Origin: CAVVYW01 sp963752605
GTDB lineage: Bacteria; Actinomycetota; Thermoleophilia; Solirubrobacterales; 70-9
NCBI GenBank assembly: GCA_963752605.1
Contig: CAVVYW010000005.1
Location: forward strand, 1,178,001-1,242,000
DNA length: 64,000 bases
Direction of reading: 5' to 3'
Shown here piece after piece: positions 59,147-64,000 of this stretch. The notes beneath the pieces are model-generated. The model searched no databases and was not told the origin of the DNA. It saw only the letters and a list, made by a program, of their open reading frames with translations. The position numbers and the translations under genes were made by a program. How positions within the stretch are numbered: position 1 is the first letter of the stretch; each line of letters begins with the position of its first letter.

Positions 59147-60339
59147 ACGCCGGGCTGCAGGCAGTAGCCGTAGGCGGTCAGCCCCGGCGACGGCCCGAAG
59201 AAGCCGAAGCTCCTCGCGGTCCAGGTGTTGTCCTGGTTGATGGAGCCGCCGGCGAAGAACGTCTGGGTGGCCCCGCCGGCGCTGAACCCGCCCGCGATGA
59301 GGCGTCCTCCGCCCGGGCACGGGGGGGTGGTCGCCGTGGCGGGCATCCCGAACGGCACGGGGGTCGAGGGCGACGCCGCCTCGGTGAGCAGCGGCCGCTT
59401 GCTCTTGGTGCAATACCCGAGCGAGGTCAGCTCGCCGCCGTACTGGCCGTGGGCGGTGCCGGTGACCGTCCAGCCGTTCTGCCCGACCGCGCGGGACTCG
59501 GTGACGTAGTTGCCCCCGTCGTCGAGGAAGTCGGTCCGCTGGAACCCGCCGGACATCAGGACCTGGCCGCCAGGGCAGCGGGAGGTGACTGTCTTCGTCT
59601 CGCCCGGCCTGATGAAGGCCGTCTTGTGCGGAGAGCTGTCGGGAACGAGGCCCTTTCCGCAGACGACTTGGACGGTGAGCTGACGGCTGGCGCCGTTATA
59701 GGTCGGGTCGAACAGCCACGCGGTGATGTGCCAGCCGCGCTGGGCGCCGAGGCGCTCGAACGACTGCGGGTAGATCCCCTCGCCGTCAGGGCCGAGCCCG
59801 GGGCTGGTGACCATCCCGCCGCCGAGCGGATAGGTCTTGCCGGGGCAGACGGTCTCGAAACGCAGCCGCTTGTTCTCCGAGTTCACCTGGAAGGACTTGG
59901 TCGCCATTGTGAGAGCCCGCAGCGGCCCGCGGTTCAGCCTCGCGGTGTTCTCGCCGCGGTTCTTGCCGACCAGCCGGATCTCCCCGACGCCCGAGTCGAG
60001 AATGTAGAGATCGTTGCCCTGCCGGAAGGCCATGCGCACGACGTTGCAGTTGGTGCCGCGGGTCAGGACGAAGATGACGCCGGCCCGCGGAGCGCCATTG
60101 GCCGCGACGCCGGTCTTCAGGCCCTTCTCCTTGCCGATCAGCTTCGCCAGCGCGGCCGGGGACTTGTAACAGGCGGTGTTGCTGCTGACGCGGTCACGAA
60201 GCACGATCGTGAAGGAGGCCTCGAGCTTCCTGGTCGCCGGATTGAAGCCCTGGCCGCCCGCAGAGGCGGTGGCGGGCAGCGCCATCAGCGCGATCAGCAG
60301 CGCGATCAGGGGCAGGCTTCTTCTCGTGGCTGCGTTCAT
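59143..60339 (-). CDS. Secreted repeat-containing protein, function unknown
   Basis: A 398-residue exported protein. Signal peptide LPLIALLIALMALPATASA, then a region RKLEASFTIVLRDRVSSNTA and a series of similar modules built on CPGG..L..GGF (CPGKTYPLGGGMVTSPGL, CPGGQVLMSGGFQRT, CPGGGRLIAGGFSAGG), each ending in GW/WxxT and a Y.YC segment (TSLGYCTKS, TAYGYCLQPG). The repeats point to a surface or matrix protein. No Lys tail. The stop shares CTAG (59143-59146) with the phosphoesterase gene. Confidence 0.75.
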   Translation of the reverse strand: MNAATRRSLPLIALLIALMALPATASAGGQGFNPATRKLEASFTIVLRDRVSSNTACYKSPAALAKLIGKEKGLKTGVAANGAPRAGVIFVLTRGTNCNVVRMAFRQGNDLYILDSGVGEIRLVGKNRGENTARLNRGPLRALTMATKSFQVNSENKRLRFETVCPGKTYPLGGGMVTSPGLGPDGEGIYPQSFERLGAQRGWHITAWLFDPTYNGASRQLTVQVVCGKGLVPDSSPHKTAFIRPGETKTVTSRCPGGQVLMSGGFQRTDFLDDGGNYVTESRAVGQNGWTVTGTAHGQYGGELTSLGYCTKSKRPLLTEAASPSTPVPFGMPATATTPPCPGGGRLIAGGFSAGGATQTFFAGGSINQDNTWTARSFGFFGPSPGLTAYGYCLQPGV

Positions 60340-60443
60340 CCCGTGCTTCAACAGGGGAGCCGGTCGAATGTTTCGCCGTCCTCCCGATCTTCCCGAGCCG
60401 GGCAGAGTAGCGATGACCGCGCCCCCGTGAGACCCCGGCGGCG

Positions 60444-61238
60444 CTAGCGCTGCTCGGGGTAGTTCGGCTCGAGGACCGCGAAGGCGGCGCCCTGCGGGTC
60501 CATCAGCACGGCCATCCGCGCGACCGGGATGTCGATCGGGCCGAACAGCAGCTTCCCGTCCGCCCCCCTGGTCCGCTCGATCGCCGCATCGGCCGACTCG
60601 ACGGCGAAGTACACCTGCCAATGCGGCGGAGTATCAGGTGGCATGTCGTTGCCAATCGCCATCAGGCCCCCCAGGCCCTCCGGCCAGCGCTGATCGGCGA
60701 TCTGCCAGTTGAGGATGCCCGGCGGTTGCTCCTCCGATTGGGTCGCCTCCCATCCGAACACGTCGCCGTAGAAGTCCTTCGCCGCCTCGAGGTCGCGGCT
60801 CATCAGGTTGTTCCAGGTCCAGGAGCCGATCTCGTTGACCAGCTCGGCCCCCTTCAGCTCCCCGGGCTGCCAGAGCGCGAAGACGGCGCCCTCTGTGTCC
60901 TGGCAGACCGCCAGCGAGCCGGCGCCGCCTGGAACCTCCAACGGGCCGGCGAGGATCACGCCTCCCGCGGCACGGACTTTGTCCGCGCCCTGGGCCGCAT
61001 CGTCCACCCTGACATGTCCCAGCCAGGCGGGAACCTGCCCCTTCGAACGGAACCCCTCGAGCCCCGCGACCAGCTTGCCGTTGTGCCTGAGGTACCAGTA
61101 GCCCTCGGGATCGGGCTCGTACCGTTCCCGCTCCCACCCAATCAGCTCGCCGTAGAACTCTGCGGCGGCGTCGGGGTCGGGCACCCCCAGGCCCACCCAG
61201 CAGAACTCGCCCGCGTTGTAGCCGCTGCGCTCGCTCAC
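60444..61238 (-). CDS. VOC-family protein, two domains
   Basis: A 264-residue protein with two tandem VOC folds: GEFCWVGLGVPDPDAAAEFY followed by GELIGWE (domain 1, about 10-130) and IGSWTWNNLMSRDLEAAKDF followed by YGDVFGWEA (domain 2, about 137-262). Members include CFP30B-like proteins; the activity is unknown. GTG 61238 overlaps the GNAT gene stop, so the two are coupled. Confidence 0.87.
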   Translation of the reverse strand: MSERSGYNAGEFCWVGLGVPDPDAAAEFYGELIGWERERYEPDPEGYWYLRHNGKLVAGLEGFRSKGQVPAWLGHVRVDDAAQGADKVRAAGGVILAGPLEVPGGAGSLAVCQDTEGAVFALWQPGELKGAELVNEIGSWTWNNLMSRDLEAAKDFYGDVFGWEATQSEEQPPGILNWQIADQRWPEGLGGLMAIGNDMPPDTPPHWQVYFAVESADAAIERTRGADGKLLFGPIDIPVARMAVLMDPQGAAFAVLEPNYPEQR

Positions 61239-61678
61239 AGTTCGAGGTCGTATTCAATCCAAGTGTCGCCCGTGGCGCCGACCCGCTCGTAGACGGCCCG
61301 CGCGCGATGGTTGTCAGGGCGCGTCAGCCAGTCCAGGGCAGGGGCCCCGCGCTCTCGGCAGAGCTGCGCACAGGCATCGATCAGCGCCTCGGCGGTTCCG
61401 CTTCCCCGCGCGTCCGGCGACACGAACAGGTCCTCGAGGTGGCCCATCCGCGCTCCCCGGGACGCCGACCACCTCCAGTCCATCGTCGCCACGCCGACCG
61501 CTTTCCCCTCGCCGTCGCGAGCGATGAAGACCGCGCCCTGCTCCGGGTCCGCGATCAACGACTCCAGTAACTCGCGCAGCCCGGAATCGGGAGGGTCGAA
61601 CTCGTAGAAGTCGCAGTAGGCGCGCATCAGCGGCAACAGCTCCTCGACCTCGTCTGGACCGGCGGCGCGAACCTCCAT
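61235..61678 (-). CDS. GNAT-family N-acetyltransferase
   Basis: A 147-residue acetyltransferase. It starts MEVRAAGPDEVEELLPLMRA; the acetyl-CoA loop is LFVSPDARGSGTAEALIDAC (R/Q-x-x-G-x-G/A pattern) and the last strand is LDWLTRPDNHRARAVYERVG. Likely modifies a small amine or protein terminus. An in-frame GTG 61696 is possible; ATG 61678 matches the family start. Confidence 0.85.
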   Translation of the reverse strand: MEVRAAGPDEVEELLPLMRAYCDFYEFDPPDSGLRELLESLIADPEQGAVFIARDGEGKAVGVATMDWRWSASRGARMGHLEDLFVSPDARGSGTAEALIDACAQLCRERGAPALDWLTRPDNHRARAVYERVGATGDTWIEYDLEL

Positions 61679-61755
61679 TCCCGCATCTTTACGCACGCCG
61701 AGGCCCGTAAACCGGCGAGGAAGGGGCCTCCCGACGGCGAATAGATGGGGTTGGC

Positions 61756-62874
61756 ATGCCCACCGTCGACTCCACGCCGCGCGCGATCGCCCGGGCAGTG
61801 CTGGTCGTCGTCGCGGTGCTGCTCACCCTGTACGTCCTCTACCTGCTGAGAAAGCCGCTCAGCTGGCTGATCATCGCGGCGTTCATAGCCGTCGCCGCGG
61901 CCGGCCCGGTCAACGTCCTGCAGCGCCACATGAAGCGCGGGCTGGCGATCGCGATCGTCTACCTGGTGCTGATCCTGATCCCGGTCGGACTGGGGGCCCT
62001 CCTGATCCCGCCGCTCGTGGGCGAGGTGCAGGAGGTCGCTGAGAACGCGCCGGAGTACGTGCAGGACATCGAGGACTACGTCCAGGACAACGAGACCCTC
62101 AACAACCTGAACGAGGACTACGACATCACCACCAAGCTCCAGGACGAGGCCGAGAAGCTGCCCGAGAAGATCCCGGACGCCGCCGGCGCGCTGAGCGACA
62201 TCGGGGTCGGGCTGGTCAACTCGATCTTCGCGGCGGTGACCATCTTCATCCTGAGCATCTTCATGGTGGCCGGCGGGCCCCGCTGGGTGAGGGGGTTCGT
62301 GGAGATGCAGCGACCCGAGCACGCCGAGCGCATCGAGCGCGCCCTGCAGCGGATCGCTAACGCCGTCGGCAATTACGTCGGCGGAGCGCTGATCCAGGCG
62401 ACGGTCGCCGGCGTGTCGGCGTTCATCATGCTGAAGATCCTCGGCGCCCCCTTCGCCGGGCCGCTGGCGGTGGTGGTCTTCTTCTTCGACCTGATCCCCG
62501 TCGTGGGTGCGACGATCGCCGCCTTCCTCGTCGGGCTGGTGATGGTCTTCGTCAACTTCCCGGTCGCCCTGATCATCTGGGTGGTCTTCGCGGTGGTCTA
62601 CCAGCAGATCGAGAACTACCTGATCCAGCCGCAGATCCAGAAGCGGGCGACGGAGATCGACCCCTTCGTCGTGCTCGTCGCGGTCCTGTTCGGCTCAACC
62701 CTGTTCGGCATCATCGGGGCGATCCTGGCGATCCCGACAGCCGCGTCGATCCTGATCGCGATGCACGAGTGGAACCTGTTCCGGCGCGAGACGGCGGGCA
62801 GTGACGAGGGAACCACCGGCCCGACCCCGGCGCCGGACGGGGGTCCCACCCCCGCGCCCGAGGCGGCCGGCTAG
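61756..62874 (+). CDS. AI-2E family transporter
   Basis: A 372-residue membrane protein. Helices are at about 13-31, 35-55 (SWLIIAAFIAVAAAGPVNVL), 63-85, 150-175, 205-230 (GGALIQATVAGVSAFIMLKI), 235-262 (VVVFFFDLIPVVGATIAAFL), 265-285 and 310-340. The PVVGA and EN(Y)LIxPxIxxR segments are family hallmarks. Family members export AI-2 or exchange cations; the true substrate here is unknown. The tail is Pro-rich and disordered. The stop shares CTAG with the next gene. Confidence 0.9.
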   Translation: MPTVDSTPRAIARAVLVVVAVLLTLYVLYLLRKPLSWLIIAAFIAVAAAGPVNVLQRHMKRGLAIAIVYLVLILIPVGLGALLIPPLVGEVQEVAENAPEYVQDIEDYVQDNETLNNLNEDYDITTKLQDEAEKLPEKIPDAAGALSDIGVGLVNSIFAAVTIFILSIFMVAGGPRWVRGFVEMQRPEHAERIERALQRIANAVGNYVGGALIQATVAGVSAFIMLKILGAPFAGPLAVVVFFFDLIPVVGATIAAFLVGLVMVFVNFPVALIIWVVFAVVYQQIENYLIQPQIQKRATEIDPFVVLVAVLFGSTLFGIIGAILAIPTAASILIAMHEWNLFRRETAGSDEGTTGPTPAPDGGPTPAPEAAG

Positions 62875-63212
62875 GGCGGCGTGTGCTGCCCGCTTGCCGC
62901 GCGCTTACCGAGTGCGCGGTCGTAGCCCGTCCGCATCAGGGCGATCACTCGCTCCGTCGCGTCGTCATCGTCGAGCTCCACGGTCACCCAGCCGGACCCC
63001 GGCGGGGTCCAGCGATGCTCGCGTGCGTCTCCGGCGGCCACGAGCTCGCGGGCGACCTCGGGGCGCAGGGGCAGGTCGGCGATGCTGTCGCCGTGCAGGT
63101 GGCCGAGCTCGCGCCGCCCGATGGTGAACCGCACTGAGCCGAAGCGGCCCGGTCCAACCTCGACCTCCGGCCAGCTCTCCACCTCCTCGCGGATCCGTTC
63201 GCTCGGAGTCAC
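62871..63212 (-). CDS. DUF5519 (luciferase-domain-like) protein
   Basis: A 113-residue protein: VTPSERIREEVESWPEVEVG, GRFGSVRFTIGRRELGHLHG and DSIADLPLRPEVARELV, ending HRWTPPGSGWVTVELDDDD. The GHxHGDxxADLP and PxSGWVT motifs are characteristic of DUF5519, sometimes labelled luciferase domain. Function unknown; not a light-producing enzyme. GTG 63212 overlaps the MarR stop (GTGA). Confidence 0.82.
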   Translation of the reverse strand: MTPSERIREEVESWPEVEVGPGRFGSVRFTIGRRELGHLHGDSIADLPLRPEVARELVAAGDAREHRWTPPGSGWVTVELDDDDATERVIALMRTGYDRALGKRAASGQHTPP

Positions 63213-63730
63213 GGGCGCTGCCCCGTGTCCGGCTCGGCGTCGAGCGCCCGGCGGAGGATGTCGCGGAGCGCGATCTGATCCTCCTCCGACAGCTCGGCGA
63301 TGAAGGGCGGCGGCTCCGCGAGGCGCTCGGTGATCTTCGCTCGAAGCTTCTCGCCCTTCGGCGTGAGGACGAGGAGCTTGACCCGCCGGTCGGTCTCGGC
63401 CGCCTGACGCCGGACCAGGCCGCGCTCCTCGAGGCGGTCCGTGATCCCGGTGACGTTGGAGCTGTCGCAACCGAGGTAGCCGGCCAGCTCACGCATCGGA
63501 CGCCCGCCCCCGCCCAGGATGCGCAGCGCGATCATCTGCTGAGGGGCGAGGTCGAACTCGCGGCCCATCGCCATGAAGCGATGCTTGTTGGAGATCATCG
63601 CCCAGTGCATGAGGCTCCACGCCTCGCTGCCCGGATCGGTGCGCCCCGCCTCGCTTGCCAGCCAGTTCTCGGGACGCGCCCCTAGCGGATTCACCGCCTG
63701 CTCGCCCGCAATTTTCTCCCGCGTTGCCAT
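63209..63730 (-). CDS. MarR-family transcriptional regulator
   Basis: A 173-residue regulator. The winged helix is visible: LAPQQMIALRILGGGGRPMR, ELAGYLGCDSSNVTGITDRL and EERGLVRRQAAETDRRVKLL followed by VLTPKG. The N-terminal 50 residues are dimerisation helices. It is divergent from an ABC transporter, and a 9-bp palindrome lies between them (63763-63787), the usual MarR layout: it probably represses both itself and the transporter until a ligand binds. Confidence 0.92.
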   Translation of the reverse strand: MATREKIAGEQAVNPLGARPENWLASEAGRTDPGSEAWSLMHWAMISNKHRFMAMGREFDLAPQQMIALRILGGGGRPMRELAGYLGCDSSNVTGITDRLEERGLVRRQAAETDRRVKLLVLTPKGEKLRAKITERLAEPPPFIAELSEEDQIALRDILRRALDAEPDTGQRP

Positions 63731-63762
63731 TCTCAGCTGGGCTTTACATTACCAGTCTTCGT

Positions 63763-63796
63763 CAATAGTTGCAAGCCTCAACTATTGTGCTACTCT
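63763..63796 (+). promoter_or_regulatory. MarR operator and ABC-transporter promoter
   Basis: Perfect inverted repeat CAATAGTTG (63763-63771) / CAACTATTG (63779-63787) with a 7-base spacer. It overlaps a plus-strand promoter: -35-like TTGCAA (63769-63774), 16 bases, -10-like TACTCT (63791-63796). Binding here would block the transporter gene. Confidence 0.65.
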
Positions 63797-63852
63797 GCCG
63801 TCTCGATCAACAATGACTTCAGCTCGCAAGCTTACGGAAGGGGTCGGCGCAG

Positions 63853-64000
63853 ATGACTGAAAGCCCGAACGGAACGACGAGCGCGGCGGACAACGGAATC
63901 GAGGCGACCGGCCTGGTTCGAGAGTTCAAGGGCGGTGTCCTCGCCGTCGACGGGATCGACCTCGAGGTGAAGCCCGGCCAGATCTACGGCTTCCTCGGCC
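63853..64000 (+). CDS. ABC transporter ATP-binding protein, cut by window edge
   Basis: Only the first 49 residues are present: MTESPNGTTSAADNGIEATG, then LVREFKGGVLAVDGIDLEVK and PGQIYGFLG, stopping just before Walker A. This opening is typical of DrrA-type drug-export ATPases. Its divergence from a MarR regulator with an operator between them suggests a ligand-induced efflux system. ATG 63853 is the only nearby start. Confidence 0.83.
   Translation, partial: MTESPNGTTSAADNGIEATGLVREFKGGVLAVDGIDLEVKPGQIYGFLG

Noticed and set aside
1..64000. tRNA, rRNA, insertion sequences, phage genes, integrase attachment sites
   Set aside because: I looked for conserved rRNA stretches, cloverleaf-like GTTCGANTC arms beside acceptor stems, transposase or integrase motifs and flanking repeats and saw none; a covariance-model search would be decisive for small RNAs.

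Overview
This is a 64 kb stretch of a GC-rich, densely packed bacterial chromosome, most likely from an actinobacterium of the class Thermoleophilia (Solirubrobacterales or relatives). The evidence is the overall gene set: an actinobacterial RpoD, two F420-type LLM oxidoreductases, an ergothioneine pair (EgtB/EgtD), GlpX, split PntAA/PntAB/PntB, a WS/DGAT acyltransferase, type IV pilus ATPases, and many secreted proteins with Lys/Arg/Cys-rich tails. I saw no tRNA, rRNA, insertion sequence, integrase, prophage or CRISPR array, and no gene-free stretch longer than about 230 bases.

Layout. 1-5.4 kb (minus strand): pilB (cut by the window edge), a membrane-anchored thioredoxin-like protein, pilT and rpoD with a clear promoter. 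5.4-13.6 kb: YihY/BrkB protein, secreted protein, glpX, a divergent membrane-protein/LLM-oxidoreductase pair, egtB-egtD, a secreted ASH-like protein, SDR plus a DUF6941-like protein. 13.7-20.6 kb: a 23-residue membrane microprotein, a TadE-like surface protein, LapA-like protein, the pnt operon, a lipoprotein, a second LLM enzyme, a tailed secreted protein. 20.6-28.1 kb: CtpE-like P-type ATPase, HAD phosphatase, pyruvate kinase, thioesterase, an ABC exporter, DUF1697. 28-39 kb: crotonase, LigD-type polymerase, SpoIIM-like protein, DNA ligase, tailed secreted protein, LhgO, LppX-like lipoprotein, acyl-CoA dehydrogenase, TetR, DUF4126, a choice-of-anchor-L-like secreted protein. 39-46 kb: thiolase and a thiolase fragment, secreted proteins, a voltage-gated channel with a calcium-type filter, DUF5679, acyltransferase, a propeller-like secreted protein with internal poly-lysine blocks. 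46-64 kb: PAS and MBL proteins, amidase, amine oxidase, penicillin-acylase-like enzyme, SHOCT protein, NUDIX, VOC proteins, osmoprotectant-type binding protein, CsbD, WS/DGAT, a stand-alone LigD phosphoesterase, AI-2E transporter, and a MarR regulator divergent from an ABC transporter.

Two themes recur. First, gene starts: many genes have a TAnnnT hexamer only 6-9 nt before the start codon, the expected geometry for leaderless mRNA, and two genes appear to start at ATC in exactly that position. Second, a set of seven exported proteins carries Lys/Arg/Cys-rich tails or inserts, and two of these genes share a 33-bp promoter element built on an 11-bp direct repeat. I regard this as the best candidate for an undescribed surface-protein system here.

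Caution on sequence quality: about 18 genes, including rpoD and pyk, have single-base indels. Of 19 that I could reconstruct, 17 are extra bases. They concentrate at 28-39 kb and look like sequencing or assembly errors rather than gene decay; affected genes are given as whole loci with the breaks described.
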